A stretch of DNA of 64,000 nucleotides from NCBI RefSeq assembly GCF_004330295.1, contig NZ_SJOJ01000011.1:114528-178527 (forward strand), given 5' to 3'. How positions within the stretch are numbered: the first letter of the stretch is position 1; the number at the start of each line of letters is the position of its first letter. Made by a program: the position numbers and the translations under genes. This stretch comes from Rahnella victoriana. Lineage in GTDB: Bacteria; Pseudomonadota; Gammaproteobacteria; Enterobacterales; Enterobacteriaceae. The notes under the pieces are model-generated. The model saw only the letters and a list, made by a program, of their open reading frames with translations, was not told the DNA's origin and searched no databases. Of the stretch, positions 50,025 through 59,653 are shown piece after piece.

Positions 50025-50771
50025 TCAGTAATTCAGATAGAAATCCGTAATCAGTGCGCAAAACGCCTCACTGTAAACCCCTTCCGACTTCCGCAGTGCC
50101 AGCTCGTGATCTTCCCGTGCAACGGCTTGCCGGGATAATGTCAGCAGCAAACGGTTTAACGGCTTGCCCGGCCTGTCGCGAACCGCCATCTGCCATGCGC
50201 TGTACCAGCCTTTCTGATGCGCAAGCGCTTCAAAGGCCAACCCGATGTCATACGGTAACACGACACTGAACAATCCTTCCGGCGTGATCAGCCTCTGCGC
50301 GCAATCCAGCAGGGCTGCATGCGTCAGGGTTTCCGTGTAACGGGCCGCATTTCGGGCCTCGTCGCGGCAGGCTACGGCAGATTCAAAATAAGGCGGATTA
50401 CTGACAATCAGATCGTATTGCGCCGGATGTTCCTGCGCATACACATTGATGTCCTGCGCAAACACCGCCAGACGGTGTGACCATAAGGACTCACGGAAAT
50501 TCTCATCAGCCTGAGCTGCCGCTGGCGGATCGAGCTCCACGGCATCAATACGCGTCTCATCGGAACTGCGCTGCGCCAGCATCATGGCAATTAACCCGCT
50601 GCCACAGCCGATATCGAGAACGCGCCGCGCTTTACTGACCGGTGCCGTGGCGCCGAGCAGAACGCCATCGGTGCCGACTTTCATCGCACAGCGGTCATGG
50701 GCAACGAAAAACTGTTTAAAGGTAAATCCATTACGCCGTAAAGGCTGTGCGGAACTGACTTCTCTGGTCAC
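50025..50771 (-). CDS. trmN: tRNA1(Val) (adenine(37)-N6)-methyltransferase TrmN6 (YfiC)
   Basis: Methylates N6 of A37 in tRNA1-Val. About 248 aa (E. coli 245). The N terminus has LRRNGFTFKQFFVAHDRCAMKVGTDGVLLGA. The SAM motif is VLDIGCGSGLIAMMLAQRS and the N6-adenine catalytic motif is VSNPPYF. No ATG lies near the expected start. I chose a GTG at 50771, five bases after GGTGA; a GTG three codons upstream is the alternative. A much longer frame to 51122 runs into srmB and is not credible. Confidence 0.9.
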   Translation of the reverse strand: MTREVSSAQPLRRNGFTFKQFFVAHDRCAMKVGTDGVLLGATAPVSKARRVLDIGCGSGLIAMMLAQRSSDETRIDAVELDPPAAAQADENFRESLWSHRLAVFAQDINVYAQEHPAQYDLIVSNPPYFESAVACRDEARNAARYTETLTHAALLDCAQRLITPEGLFSVVLPYDIGLAFEALAHQKGWYSAWQMAVRDRPGKPLNRLLLTLSRQAVAREDHELALRKSEGVYSEAFCALITDFYLNY

Positions 50772-50927
50772 TGATTTCACCGTAATTACGCCCGCCAACA
50801 GGCCTGTAAACGAAAACTGTCGTAGCATAGGGGAAAGAGAAGCAGAGTAAAAGCCACGCAAACCGCTTAAATAGGTGAAGATCGCGTCTAACACGTCTAT
50901 AATCGGCGCCCCAAGTAGAGGTAGACC

Positions 50928-52256
50928 ATGACTGTAACCACTTTTTCCGAACTCGAACTCGATGAACGCCTGATTGACGCCCTTGGCGACAAAGGCTATA
51001 GCCGCCCTACTGTCATCCAGGCAGAGGCCATTCCGCCAGCAATGGACGGACGCGATGTGTTGGGTTCGGCTCCTACCGGCACCGGCAAAACAGCGGCATT
51101 CCTGCTGCCTGCATTGCAGCATTTGCTGGATTTCCCGCGTAAGAAATCTGGTCCGCCACGTATTCTGATCCTCACGCCAACCCGTGAACTCGCCATGCAG
51201 GTGGCGGAACAGGCGCGTGAGTTAGCCAAACACACCGATCTGGATATCGCTACCATCACCGGTGGTGTGGCGTATATGAACCACGCAGAAGTATTCAGCG
51301 AAAACCAGGACATTGTCGTTGCGACAACCGGTCGTCTGCTGCAATACATCAAAGAAGAAAACTTTGACTGCCGTGCCATCGAAACGCTGATCCTCGATGA
51401 AGCCGACCGCATGCTGGACATGGGGTTTGCTCAGGATATCGAAACCATTTCTGCCGAAGCACGCTGGCGTAAACAGACGTTGCTGTTCTCCGCAACGCTG
51501 GAAGGGGAAGCCATCCGTGAATTCGCAGAACGCATTCTGACAGAGCCGGTAGAAATCGAAGCCGACCCGTCACGCCGCGAACGCAAGAAAATTCTGCAAT
51601 GGTATTACCGTGCCGACGATCTGGCGCATAAAACCCAGATGCTGATCCATTTGCTGAAACAGGAAGACGTCACGAAATCAGTGATCTTCGTGCGTAAACG
51701 TGAGCGGGTACATGAACTGGTCGCGTGGCTGCGTGAAGCCGGGATCAACTCCTGTTATCTCGAAGGCGAAATGGTACAGGTCAAACGCACCGAGGCCGTA
51801 AAACGTATGGTTGAAGACCGCGTTAACGTGCTGGTTGCCACTGACATTGCTGCCCGCGGTCTGGATATCAACGACATCAGCCACGTCTTTAACTTTGACC
51901 TGCCGCTGACCGCTGACATTTACCTGCACCGTATCGGCCGTACGGGTCGTGCCGGTCGTAAAGGCACCGCGATTTCCTTCGTGGAAGCGCATGACCATCT
52001 GCTGCTCGGTAAAATCGGTCGTTATCTGAACGAACCGCTTAAAGCTCGTGTGCTGGAAGGATTCCGTCCAAAAACCAAAGCGCCAAGCGAAAAAGTGACC
52101 GGTAAGCCATCGAAGAAAGTGCTGGCGAAACGCAAAGAGAAGCAGAAAGCGGATCAGGAAAAATCGAAGGTGAAAGTGAAAGTTCGCCATCGTGACAGCA
52201 AAAATGTCGGCAAGCGCCGCGTTAAACCTGACGCTGCGAAAGACGCCTCGAAATAA
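50928..52256 (+). CDS. srmB: ATP-dependent RNA helicase SrmB
   Basis: DEAD-box helicase of early 50S assembly. It has 442 aa. Motifs are I APTGTGKTAAF, Ia PTRELAMQ, II DEADRMLDMG, III SATLEG, V ATDIAARGLDI and VI HRIGRTGRAGRKG. The C-terminal tail from about residue 380 is Lys-rich and likely binds RNA. It ends at a strong terminator. Confidence 0.96.
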   Translation: MTVTTFSELELDERLIDALGDKGYSRPTVIQAEAIPPAMDGRDVLGSAPTGTGKTAAFLLPALQHLLDFPRKKSGPPRILILTPTRELAMQVAEQARELAKHTDLDIATITGGVAYMNHAEVFSENQDIVVATTGRLLQYIKEENFDCRAIETLILDEADRMLDMGFAQDIETISAEARWRKQTLLFSATLEGEAIREFAERILTEPVEIEADPSRRERKKILQWYYRADDLAHKTQMLIHLLKQEDVTKSVIFVRKRERVHELVAWLREAGINSCYLEGEMVQVKRTEAVKRMVEDRVNVLVATDIAARGLDINDISHVFNFDLPLTADIYLHRIGRTGRAGRKGTAISFVEAHDHLLLGKIGRYLNEPLKARVLEGFRPKTKAPSEKVTGKPSKKVLAKRKEKQKADQEKSKVKVKVRHRDSKNVGKRRVKPDAAKDASK

Positions 52257-52279
52257 GCATTGCCTGATTGAATGCAAAG

Positions 52280-52307
52280 AAAAACCGCCCCGAAAGGCGG
52301 TTTTTTT
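52280..52307. terminator. Terminator between srmB and grcA
   Basis: AAAACCGCC and GGCGGTTTT form a stem with a 6-nt loop and seven T on the plus strand. The A-run on the left also makes it usable for grcA on the minus strand. Confidence 0.85.
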
Positions 52308-52346
52308 ATATCCAAAATCTGCAGCTCTCTGAAAACTCAGAAGCGA

Positions 52347-52730
52347 TTACAGGCTTTCAGTAAAAGTACGGGTAATCACGTCACGCTGCTGTTCAGCAGT
52401 CAGTGAGTTGAAACGTACCGCATAACCAGACACACGAATGGTCAGCTGTGGGTATTTTTCCGGGTGCTTAACGGCGTCTTCCAGAGTCTCACGACGCAAT
52501 ACGTTAACGTTCAGGTGCTGACCCCCTTCCACGCGTACAGTCGGTTGAATTTCCATCGGCACTTCACGGTATTCGAACTGGCCCAGCTCGCTGACAGCAA
52601 CGATCTGGTCTTCCGCATAACCCGCTTTTGCACATACACAGCGCGCTTCCGCTTTCTCGTCATCCAGCAGCCAGAAAGAGTTTTTCAGCGCTTCGTTGTT
52701 GGTTTTGGTAATTTGGATCCCGGTGATCAT
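52347..52730 (-). CDS. grcA: Autonomous glycyl radical cofactor GrcA
   Basis: Spare glycyl-radical domain that repairs oxygen-damaged pyruvate formate-lyase. It has 127 aa, as in E. coli YfiD. The C terminus has the radical motif [22 protein letters not shown], then [18 protein letters not shown] with the radical Gly in SGYAV. The upstream region holds a perfect FNR box, consistent with anaerobic induction. Confidence 0.96.
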   Translation of the reverse strand: MITGIQITKTNNEALKNSFWLLDDEKAEARCVCAKAGYAEDQIVAVSELGQFEYREVPMEIQPTVRVEGGQHLNVNVLRRETLEDAVKHPEKYPQLTIRVSGYAVRFNSLTAEQQRDVITRTFTESL

Positions 52731-52831
52731 ATGTTGCCTCCATAATTGGCTACGATACTGTTAATTGATGGGTGTCAGGCTTTAACCTGCTTTCCTGTTG
52801 TCAGATATAACAGCACGGCACCCTGTATTCT

Positions 52832-52845
52832 TTGATAAATATCAA
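52832..52845 (-). promoter_or_regulatory. FNR box upstream of grcA
   Basis: TTGAT-AAAT-ATCAA is a perfect FNR palindrome about 100 bp before the grcA start. FNR is known to activate grcA (yfiD) in E. coli. The 333-bp grcA-ung gap also contains an isolated ATCAA half site near 52893, but I see no other feature. Confidence 0.8.
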
Positions 52846-53063
52846 TCTTTACCGTGTGGGTGTTCTTAGCTCTTAGCATATTTATGTTTTATATCAATTT
52901 TTCCAAGGGCTCCGATTAAATTATTTTTGTAAATTATCAAAAATAATTTATACAGAAAGGTTAAGTCGCAGATAAACATCAGCAAAAGCTCAGGCGGGTT
53001 TCACTCAGCAGGATGAGCAGGTAAGCTACCGTCAGTTAAATTTACCGGTAAAGGAGAGCGTCA

Positions 53064-53744
53064 ATGTCTTCAATTCTCACCTGGCATGACGTGATTGGTC
53101 AGGAAAAGGAACAACCCTATTTTGTGGATACGCTGAAGTTTGTGGCCGCCGAACGCGCCGCGGGCAAAACGATTTATCCGCCCCAACAGGATGTCTTCAA
53201 CGCATTTCGATCGACGGAACTGGCTGACGTCAAAGTCGTTATTCTCGGGCAGGATCCGTACCACGGCCCAAATCAGGCGCACGGGCTTTCTTTCTCCGTC
53301 CGTCCGGGCATTCCGGCGCCGCCTTCTTTAGTGAACATGTATAAAGAACTGATCACTGATATCCCGGGCTTTGAGCGCCCTGCCCATGGCTATTTACAGA
53401 GCTGGGCCGATCAGGGGGTGTTGTTGCTTAATACCGTGTTAACGGTCGAAGGCGGGCAGGCGCATTCCCACGCCAAACTGGGCTGGGAAACCTTTACAGA
53501 CAAAGTGATTGCCGCACTGAACGATAATCGTGAGGGCGTGATATTCCTGCTCTGGGGATCTCATGCGCAGAAAAAAGGCAATATCATTGACCGCAACCGG
53601 CATCACGTCCTGAAAGCGCCGCACCCTTCTCCGCTCTCAGCGCATCGCGGGTTTCTGGGCTGTAAACACTTCTCGCAGGCAAATACTTTGCTGGCGCAGC
53701 AAGGTCTGGCACCAATTGACTGGGTACCGCGATTGCCGGAATAA
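53064..53744 (+). CDS. ung: Uracil-DNA glycosylase Ung
   Basis: Removes uracil from DNA. It has 226 aa. The water-activating motif is [18 protein letters not shown] with Asp64. The catalytic His lies in [21 protein letters not shown], near residue 187. [18 protein letters not shown] is also family-typical. The gene has AAAGGAGAG just upstream. Confidence 0.97.
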   Translation: MSSILTWHDVIGQEKEQPYFVDTLKFVAAERAAGKTIYPPQQDVFNAFRSTELADVKVVILGQDPYHGPNQAHGLSFSVRPGIPAPPSLVNMYKELITDIPGFERPAHGYLQSWADQGVLLLNTVLTVEGGQAHSHAKLGWETFTDKVIAALNDNREGVIFLLWGSHAQKKGNIIDRNRHHVLKAPHPSPLSAHRGFLGCKHFSQANTLLAQQGLAPIDWVPRLPE

Positions 53745-53745
53745 T

Positions 53746-53777
53746 AAAAAAGAGGCACCCGCAAAGGTGCCTCTTTC
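53746..53777. terminator. Terminator between ung and grpE
   Basis: AAAGAGGCACC (53749-53759) and GGTGCCTCTTT (53766-53776) form a perfect 11-bp stem between convergent genes. Flanking A and T runs allow use in both directions. Confidence 0.85.
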
Positions 53778-53803
53778 AATATATCAGTCTGCTTAAAACT
53801 GAA

Positions 53804-54391
53804 TCAGGCTTTGGCTTTAGAAACTGCCACCATTGCCGGACGCAACAGGCGGCCATTGAGCGTGTAACCCTTCTGCATCACCATCATCACGTGATTAGGT
53901 TCCAGCTCTTCAGATTCCATCATGGTCATCGCCTGGTGCAGTTCAGGATTGAATGGCACGTGAATATCACCCACCACTTCCATACCGAACTTGCGAACAG
54001 CATCCAGCAGAGATTTCAGGGTCAGCTCGACGCCTTCAATCAGACCCGCCAGTTCTGAATTCGATTTATCAGCCAGATCCAGCGCACGTTCCAGATTATC
54101 GATAACCGGCAACAGTTCGCCAGAGAATTTCTCCAGAGCGAATTTGTGGGCTTTCTCAATATCCAGCTCGGTACGACGGCGGATGTTTTCCACTTCCGCT
54201 TTCGCACGCAGCAGGCTGTCACGCTCACGCTGCTGGAGTTCTTTCAGCTGTGCTTCCAATTCAGCAATACGTTCATCGCGCGGGTCAACGACATCTGCCG
54301 CCTGAGTTTCCGCTTCCGCATGCAGCTCTTGTTCCTGATTGAGTTCTTCAGAGACTTGCTCGTCAGGTGTCTTATGTTCTTTACTACTCAT
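53804..54391 (-). CDS. grpE: Nucleotide exchange factor GrpE
   Basis: Exchange factor of DnaK. It has 195 aa. An acidic, disordered N terminus leads to a long coiled coil ([34 protein letters not shown] in part). The C-terminal beta domain has [22 protein letters not shown] and [24 protein letters not shown] clear heat-shock promoter lies 43 to 70 bp upstream. Confidence 0.96.
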   Translation of the reverse strand: MSSKEHKTPDEQVSEELNQEQELHAEAETQAADVVDPRDERIAELEAQLKELQQRERDSLLRAKAEVENIRRRTELDIEKAHKFALEKFSGELLPVIDNLERALDLADKSNSELAGLIEGVELTLKSLLDAVRKFGMEVVGDIHVPFNPELHQAMTMMESEELEPNHVMMVMQKGYTLNGRLLRPAMVAVSKAKA

Positions 54392-54433
54392 GAATCTCTC
54401 CGCGTTTTAGCATTAATCTTGCTAGTTGGCTTA

Positions 54434-54461
54434 TTATGGGGATCAAAACCGGGGTTTCAAG
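54434..54461 (-). promoter_or_regulatory. Sigma-32 heat-shock promoter of grpE
   Basis: On the minus strand, CTTGAA (54461-54456), a 14-bp spacer and CCCCATAA (54441-54434) match the sigma-32 consensus CTTGAA-N12-14-CCCCATNT at all but one position. Confidence 0.87.
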
Positions 54462-54528
54462 GTTTGGTTTTTAATGAAACCGGTCATAATGCAGGAGTCA
54501 TCACACCCTGCTGAGGATAACCACAGCG

Positions 54529-55407
54529 ATGAATAAAAAATTTGAGTGCATTGGGATTGTCGGACACCCTCGTCATCCTTCCGCACTTGCCACCCATGAA
54601 ATGCTTTACCACTGGTTAATCTCCAAAGGTTATCAGGTCATCGTTGAACGACAGGTGGCGCAAGATTTAGCCCTGGAAGGCGCACAGACAGGCAGCCTGG
54701 CGGAGATCGGTAAACTGGCTGATCTCGCCGTGGTCGTCGGCGGTGACGGCAATATGCTGGGCGCTGCCCGAGTTCTGGCACGCTATGACATTAAAGTCAT
54801 CGGTATCAACCGCGGCAACCTGGGCTTCCTGACCGATCTGGATCCGGACAACGCGCTGCAACAGCTCGATGACGTGTTGCAGGGCGAATACATCAGCGAG
54901 CAACGTTTCCTGCTGGAAGCGATGGTACGCTGCAAAGACCAGCAATGTCGCGTCAGTACCGCTATTAATGAAGTCGTTCTTCATCCGGGAAAAGTCGCGC
55001 ACATGATTGAATTTGAAGTCTATATTGACGACAAATTTGCCTTTTCCCAACGTTCAGATGGCCTGATTATTTCTACGCCAACTGGCTCGACCGCCTATTC
55101 GCTTTCCGGCGGCGGTCCGATCCTGACGCCGACCTTAGAAGCCATCGCATTGGTCCCTATGTTTCCACACACGCTCTCGGCGCGACCGCTGGTCATCAAC
55201 AGCAGCAGCACGATTTGCCTGCGTTTTTCACATATGAGCAATGACCTGGAAATCAGCTGCGACAGCCAGATTGCCCTGCCGATCCAGCCGGGTGAAGAGG
55301 TCGTCATCCGACGCAGTGATTTCCACCTGAACCTGATCCACCCTAAAGACTATAGCTATTTCAATACATTAAGCACTAAACTCGGGTGGTCAAAAAAACT
55401 CTTCTGA
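54529..55407 (+). CDS. nadK: NAD kinase NadK
   Basis: Phosphorylates NAD to NADP. It has 292 aa, as in E. coli. It has [15 protein letters not shown] (the GGDG motif), [35 protein letters not shown] and [20 protein letters not shown]. It is divergent from grpE and upstream of recN. Confidence 0.97.
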   Translation: MNKKFECIGIVGHPRHPSALATHEMLYHWLISKGYQVIVERQVAQDLALEGAQTGSLAEIGKLADLAVVVGGDGNMLGAARVLARYDIKVIGINRGNLGFLTDLDPDNALQQLDDVLQGEYISEQRFLLEAMVRCKDQQCRVSTAINEVVLHPGKVAHMIEFEVYIDDKFAFSQRSDGLIISTPTGSTAYSLSGGGPILTPTLEAIALVPMFPHTLSARPLVINSSSTICLRFSHMSNDLEISCDSQIALPIQPGEEVVIRRSDFHLNLIHPKDYSYFNTLSTKLGWSKKLF

Positions 55408-55437
55408 TCAGATAAAAATAATTCGCCAGCCCCTTTA

Positions 55438-55493
55438 CTGTATATAAAACCAGTTTATACTGTATGTAATTACAGGTCTGTTGTTATGTACAG
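55438..55493 (+). promoter_or_regulatory. Three LexA boxes in the recN promoter
   Basis: Box 1 is CTGTATATAAAACCAG (55438-55453). Box 2 is CTGTATGTAATTACAG (55460-55475), a perfect CTGT-N8-ACAG. Box 3 is CTGTTGTTATGTACAG (55478-55493), also perfect in the core. They are 22 and 18 bp apart, and box 3 runs into the ribosome site AGGAAGG. E. coli recN is a strongly SOS-controlled gene with multiple boxes here. Confidence 0.85.
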
Positions 55494-55503
55494 GAAGGTG
55501 ATC

Positions 55504-57165
55504 ATGCTGGCGCAATTAACTATCAGTAACTTTGCCATTGTCCGTGAAGTAGAAATCGATTTTCATGCCGGGATGACGGCTATTACCGGCGAAACCGGTG
55601 CTGGTAAATCCATTGCCATTGATGCGCTCGGGCTTTGTCTGGGTAACCGTGCAGACGGCAGCATGGTGCGTCTCGGCGCCAGCCGTGCCGATATCTGTGC
55701 ACGCTTCACTTTAGCGGATACCCCCTCGGCAAAACACTGGCTGGCTGAGAATCAACTCGATGAAGGTCAGGATTGTCTCCTGCGCCGCACCATCAGCAGC
55801 GATGGCCGCTCCCGTGGTTTCATCAACGGTAAGCCGGTTCCCCTGTCACAACTTCGTGAACTGGGTCAGCATCTGATTCAAATTCACGGACAACACGCCC
55901 ACCAGCTTCTGCTCAAACCTGAGCATCAAAAAGATTTGCTCGACGCGTATTCCGATCAGCCTCTGCTGCTGGCTGAGATGCGCAAAGCTTACCAAAACTG
56001 GCATCAGAGCTGCCGCCTGCTGGCGCAGTATCAGCAGCAGGTCAGCGAACGCGAATCGCGCCGTCAGTTGCTGCAATACCAGTTAAAAGAGCTCAATGAA
56101 TTCGCTCCTCAGGCAGGGGAATATGAGCAAATTGACGAAGAATACAAACGCCTGGCCAACAGCGGGCAACTGCTTTCACTGAGTCAAAATGCGCTTTATT
56201 TACTGGCTGATGGTGAAGAACAAAATATTGTCAGCCTGCTCTACAGCGCCCGCCATCAGTTGGCTGAGCTTGCAGAACTCGACAGCAAAATGAATGATCT
56301 GATTGTGATGCTTGATGACGCGTCCATTCAGGTCAGCGAAGCCAGCGATGAATTACGTCATTACAGCGAACGTCTGGAAATGGATCCCAACCGTCTGTTC
56401 GAGCTGGAGCAACGCCTGTCCCGCCAGATGAATCTGGCCCGTAAACACCATGTCAGTGCCGAAGAGTTACCTGAATTACATCGCCAGTTGCTCGAAGAGC
56501 AGCAGGCGCTGGACGATCAGCAAACCAATCAGGCAGAACTGAGCGAAGCGGTACAGCACCATTATCAACAGGCCGTGGCTATCGCTGAGCATTTGCACGA
56601 AAAACGCCAATATTTTGCCAACGAATTAACCCATCTGATCACGCAAAGCATGCAGGCGCTTTCCATGCCTCACGGTAAATTTAATATTCAGGTGCAGTTC
56701 GAACCTGAGCATTTAAATATGGAAGGGGCAGATCGCCTTGAGTTTCAGGTCACCACCAACCCCGGCCAGCCGCTTCAGGCGCTGGCGAAAGTGGCTTCCG
56801 GCGGTGAACTGTCCCGCATCGCACTGGCGATTCAGGTGATCACCGCGCAGAAAATGGAAACACCGGCATTGATTTTCGATGAAGTGGATGTAGGGATCAG
56901 CGGTCCGACAGCCGCGATCGTAGGTCGCCTGTTACGTCAGTTAGGCGAATCCACGCAAGTCATGTGCGTCACCCACTTACCTCAGGTTGCAGGTTGCGGT
57001 CATCAGCATTATTTTGTCAGCAAAGAAACCGACGGCGAAGTGACAGAAACCCAAATGCATCGCCTCGATAAAAAGGCGCGATTGCAGGAACTGGCCCGTC
57101 TGCTGGGCGGAAGTGAAGTCACCCGAAACACGCTGGCTAATGCAAAAGAGTTGCTCGCAGCGTAA
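55504..57165 (+). CDS. recN: DNA repair protein RecN
   Basis: SMC-like ATPase in double-strand break repair, 553 aa as in E. coli. Walker A is [16 protein letters not shown]. The coiled-coil middle is followed by the signature [14 protein letters not shown] and Walker [14 protein letters not shown]. The C terminus ends in [12 protein letters not shown], whose final residues form the ClpXP degron in E. coli RecN. I chose the ATG at 55504 ([13 protein letters not shown]), preceded by AGGAAGGTG, over an earlier in-frame start six codons upstream. Confidence 0.96.
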   Translation: MLAQLTISNFAIVREVEIDFHAGMTAITGETGAGKSIAIDALGLCLGNRADGSMVRLGASRADICARFTLADTPSAKHWLAENQLDEGQDCLLRRTISSDGRSRGFINGKPVPLSQLRELGQHLIQIHGQHAHQLLLKPEHQKDLLDAYSDQPLLLAEMRKAYQNWHQSCRLLAQYQQQVSERESRRQLLQYQLKELNEFAPQAGEYEQIDEEYKRLANSGQLLSLSQNALYLLADGEEQNIVSLLYSARHQLAELAELDSKMNDLIVMLDDASIQVSEASDELRHYSERLEMDPNRLFELEQRLSRQMNLARKHHVSAEELPELHRQLLEEQQALDDQQTNQAELSEAVQHHYQQAVAIAEHLHEKRQYFANELTHLITQSMQALSMPHGKFNIQVQFEPEHLNMEGADRLEFQVTTNPGQPLQALAKVASGGELSRIALAIQVITAQKMETPALIFDEVDVGISGPTAAIVGRLLRQLGESTQVMCVTHLPQVAGCGHQHYFVSKETDGEVTETQMHRLDKKARLQELARLLGGSEVTRNTLANAKELLAA

Positions 57166-57271
57166 AAAGCTCAACTTTTTTACATTTAAGCGGTCATACA
57201 GGTGCCCCGCAAAGGTTTCAAACTGATGAAAGGTCTATTATCATCGGCATCTTATGCCCTAAAGGAATGTA

Positions 57272-57622
57272 ATGACTATGCGCTGTAAAACGCTAACTGC
57301 CGCCGCTGTAGCTCTTGTAATGCTTACTGCGGGCTGTTCCACTCTGGAAAAGGTGGTTTATCGGCCTGACATCAATCAGGGGAACTACTTATCTCCTGCT
57401 GATGTTCAAAAAATTCATACCGGTATGACTAAACAACAAGTTGCTTATGTTCTTGGCACGCCGATGCTGCACGACCCGTTTGGCAGTGATGTTTGGTATT
57501 ACGTGTTCCGTCAGGAGCCAGGTCATGAAGGTATCACTCAGCAGACTTTAACGCTGACCTTCAACCAGTCTGATACGCTGACTAACATCGACAACAAACC
57601 AAAGTTGAGCGATCAAAAATAA
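57272..57622 (+). CDS. bamE: Outer-membrane assembly lipoprotein BamE
   Basis: Lipoprotein of the Bam complex that supports BamA and BamD. It has 116 aa. The lipobox is LTAGC with Cys22. The mature part has [53 protein letters not shown] (SmpA/OmlA fold), only part of which is needed to identify it. The gene has AAAGGA upstream. It is convergent with rnfH. Confidence 0.95.
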   Translation: MTMRCKTLTAAAVALVMLTAGCSTLEKVVYRPDINQGNYLSPADVQKIHTGMTKQQVAYVLGTPMLHDPFGSDVWYYVFRQEPGHEGITQQTLTLTFNQSDTLTNIDNKPKLSDQK

Positions 57623-57673
57623 ATCGCCCGGTGTGATGGTCTCTGGTAGTTACCAAAAATCATCTTTCAGGGT

Positions 57674-57708
57674 AAAAAAAATAAGGCGCCTCAGGCGCCT
57701 TATTTTTT
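57674..57708. terminator. Bidirectional terminator between bamE and rnfH
   Basis: AAAAATAAGGCGCC (57677-57690) and GGCGCCTTATTTTT (57694-57707) form a 14-bp stem with a 3-nt loop. The rnfH stop codon (57700-57702) lies inside the right arm. Confidence 0.87.
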
Positions 57709-57984
57709 AGAACGTTCGGCTCTGATACGCCGTAACTCTTTCGGGTCTGCAATCAGTGGCCGGTAGATTTCAATGCGATCACCGTCGCTGACCACGTCGG
57801 CAAGCTTCACCGGCCGGCTATAGATACCTAATTTATTTTGTTTTAAATCGATATCCTGACGCAACTCAAGTAAACCGGAAGCCTTTACTGCCTGCTCGAC
57901 GCTGCTTCCCTCTTCCAGTTTTACCGTCCGCAGATACTGACGTTCCGGCAACGCGTAAACCACATCAACGCGGATCTCAGACAC
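57700..57984 (-). CDS. rnfH: RnfH / ubiquitin-fold protein (UPF0125)
   Basis: 94-aa beta-grasp protein. The sequence has [59 protein letters not shown] and a basic tail. The function is unknown; it forms the toxin-antitoxin-like pair arrangement with ratA seen across proteobacteria. It starts within the last 8 bp of ratA and ends inside the terminator. Confidence 0.92.
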   Translation of the reverse strand: MSEIRVDVVYALPERQYLRTVKLEEGSSVEQAVKASGLLELRQDIDLKQNKLGIYSRPVKLADVVSDGDRIEIYRPLIADPKELRRIRAERSKK

Positions 57985-58411
57985 TGTAGACCTCTTTCGC
58001 GCGCAAGGTGAAAGCCTGAACCATACTGCCCGCCAGTTCCTTGAAGATTTTACCGAATGCTAACTCAATCAATTTATTAGTAAATTCGAAATCAAGACTG
58101 AGCTGAACTTTACAGGCGTCGGGACTGAGTTCGATGAAATCCCAACCACCTGTTAATTTACGGAACGGGCCATCAACCAGTTGCATATCAATGCGTTTGT
58201 TGTTGATTAACGTATTTTTGGTGGTAAAAGTTTTACTGATGCCCGCTTTTGAAACATCAACCGCGGCGGTCATCGACGTATCGCTGTTTTCCAGGATGCG
58301 GCTGCCGGTACAACCAGGCAGAAATTGCGGGTAAGCATCAACATCATTCACTAAGGTGTACATCTGTTCCACGCTGAACGGCACAAGCGCAGAACGACTT
58401 ATCTGTGGCAT
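57977..58411 (-). CDS. ratA: Ribosome association toxin RatA (START/polyketide-cyclase-like)
   Basis: 144 aa with a START-like ligand fold. Features are [48 protein letters not shown] and [31 protein letters not shown]. coli RatA binds 50S subunits and blocks joining when overexpressed, and it resembles Coq10. It overlaps rnfH by 8 bp. Confidence 0.92.
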   Translation of the reverse strand: MPQISRSALVPFSVEQMYTLVNDVDAYPQFLPGCTGSRILENSDTSMTAAVDVSKAGISKTFTTKNTLINNKRIDMQLVDGPFRKLTGGWDFIELSPDACKVQLSLDFEFTNKLIELAFGKIFKELAGSMVQAFTLRAKEVYSV

Positions 58412-58567
58412 ATCATTTTCCAGGTGTCATAAAACGTACAGATAATACCATTTATCCGCGCGGTAATAAAAACTACGAAGCACAGGACGCCACAAACAGG
58501 AAAAACACCCGACTCTGACAGCGTGGGGATTTCAATCGGCATCGCTTACAGTATAATAAGTGTCACT

Positions 58568-59050
58568 ATGACAAAGAAAAAAGCACATAAACCCGGTTCC
58601 GCGACTATCGCGATGAACAAACGCGCTCGCCACGAATATATCATCGAAGATGAATTTGAGGCGGGGCTTGCTTTGCAGGGATGGGAAGTCAAATCGATGC
58701 GCGCTGGTAAAGCAAACATCACTGACAGCTACGTCACATTCCGCGACGGTGAAGCCTTTTTGTTTGGCGCAACCATTCAACCTCTTAACGTGGCATCCAG
58801 TCATATCGTTTGTGACCCGACCCGTACAAGAAAATTACTGCTGAACAAGCGCGAGTTAGAAACGCTGTTCGGCAAGGTCAGTCGCGATGGTTACACCGTC
58901 GTCGCACTTTCAATGTACTGGAAAAATGCCTGGTCAAAAGTGAAAATCGGCCTGGCTAAAGGTAAGAAAGAGCACGACAAACGCGATGACATTAAAGATC
59001 GTGAGTGGAAAGTAGACAAAGCACGTATCATGAAGCACGCAAATCGCTAA
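58568..59050 (+). CDS. smpB: SsrA-binding protein SmpB
   Basis: Binds tmRNA and delivers it to stalled ribosomes. It has 160 aa, as in E. coli. It contains [61 protein letters not shown] and the C-terminal basic tail [11 protein letters not shown] chose the ATG at 58568; 15 further codons are open upstream but have no family match. ssrA follows at once. Confidence 0.97.
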   Translation: MTKKKAHKPGSATIAMNKRARHEYIIEDEFEAGLALQGWEVKSMRAGKANITDSYVTFRDGEAFLFGATIQPLNVASSHIVCDPTRTRKLLLNKRELETLFGKVSRDGYTVVALSMYWKNAWSKVKIGLAKGKKEHDKRDDIKDREWKVDKARIMKHANR

Positions 59051-59064
59051 GCCTCTGGCTTAGC
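59046..59064 (+). terminator. Hairpin at the smpB stop
   Basis: GCTAAGCC and GGCTTAGC form a perfect 8-bp stem with a 3-nt loop. The smpB stop lies in the left arm. The following T-run is broken (TTGGTGTTTT), so termination may be partial. Confidence 0.45.
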
Positions 59065-59099
59065 TTGGTGTTTTGCTGGTATACTGCGAAATAGTACTT

Positions 59100-59463
59100 G
59101 GGGCTGATTCTGGATTCGACAGGATTTGCGAAGCCCAAGGAGCATGCCGAGGGGCGGTTGGCCTCGTAAAAAGCCGCAAAAAAATAGTCGCAAACGACGA
59201 AAACTACGCCCTAGCAGCTTAATACCCTGCTTAGAGCCCTCTCTCCCTAGCCTTCGCTCTTAGGACGGGGATCAAGAGAGGTCAAACCCAAAAGAGATCG
59301 CGTGGACACCTTGCCTGGGGTGAAAGCGTTAAACCCAATCAGGATAGTTTGTTAGTGGCGTGTCCATCCGCAGCTAACCGGCGAATGTAAAGATTGGACT
59401 AAGCATGTAGTGCCGACGGTGTAGTAATTCTGGACGGGGGTTCAAATCCCCCCAGCTCCACCA
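59100..59463 (+). ncRNA. ssrA: Transfer-messenger RNA (tmRNA, ssrA)
   Basis: Rescues stalled ribosomes. The 364-nt mature RNA begins GGGGCTGATTCTGG and ends CAGCTCCACCA. Both ends form the alanyl tRNA-like domain with its G-U pair. The tag frame (59190-59222) encodes ANDENYALAA and then TAA; the first tag Ala comes from the tRNA charge. A TATACT -10 element lies at 59080-59085. The 3' end is a common insertion site for islands. Confidence 0.97.
59441..59463 (+). other. Probable attachment site (attL) at the ssrA 3' end
   Basis: The T-arm and acceptor end of tmRNA (TTCAAATCCCCCCAGCTCC and ACCA) is a classic target of P4-type integrases, and such an integrase begins 191 bp downstream. The matching repeat (attR) must lie beyond 64 kb and was not seen, so the exact core is unknown. 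Confidence 0.45.
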
Positions 59464-59506
59464 AACAAGGTTTCGGTTATTACCAGATAAGGCCGTTACC
59501 GCAAAG

Positions 59507-59540
59507 AAAGCCGCAGCCCGCAAGGGTTTGCGGCTTTTTT
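59507..59540 (+). terminator. Intrinsic terminator downstream of ssrA
   Basis: AAAGCCGCA (59507-59515) pairs with TGCGGCTTT (59529-59537), and a run of six T follows the stem. It lies 44 bp past tmRNA and just before the island repeat. Confidence 0.8.
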
Positions 59541-59584
59541 ACGTCTGTAGAAGTCCGGGAAGATCCGCCTGTGACAGGCGTCTG

Positions 59585-59636
59585 TTGGTATACAAATTGG
59601 TATACGCCACGATATATACCAATAAACGTATACCAA
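59585..59636. repeat. Two direct and two inverted copies of a 9-bp box TTGGTATAC
   Basis: TTGGTATAC occurs at 59585-59593 and 59597-59605. The reverse complement GTATACCAA is at 59628-59636, and an 8-bp version, TATACCAA, is at 59615-59622. The four copies form a near-symmetric array between ssrA and the integrase start. They are probably sites for the integrase arm domain, an excisionase or an autoregulator. Confidence 0.75.
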
Positions 59637-59653
59637 TTAGGGAAGATCCTTGC

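Noticed and set aside
50772..51122. N-terminal extension of trmN6
   Set aside because: It runs through the promoter and start of srmB on the other strand and has no match to the family.
59528..59653. Longer integrase start
   Set aside because: It would place the repeat array inside the coding region, and the residues do not match the family start MARTTRPLT.
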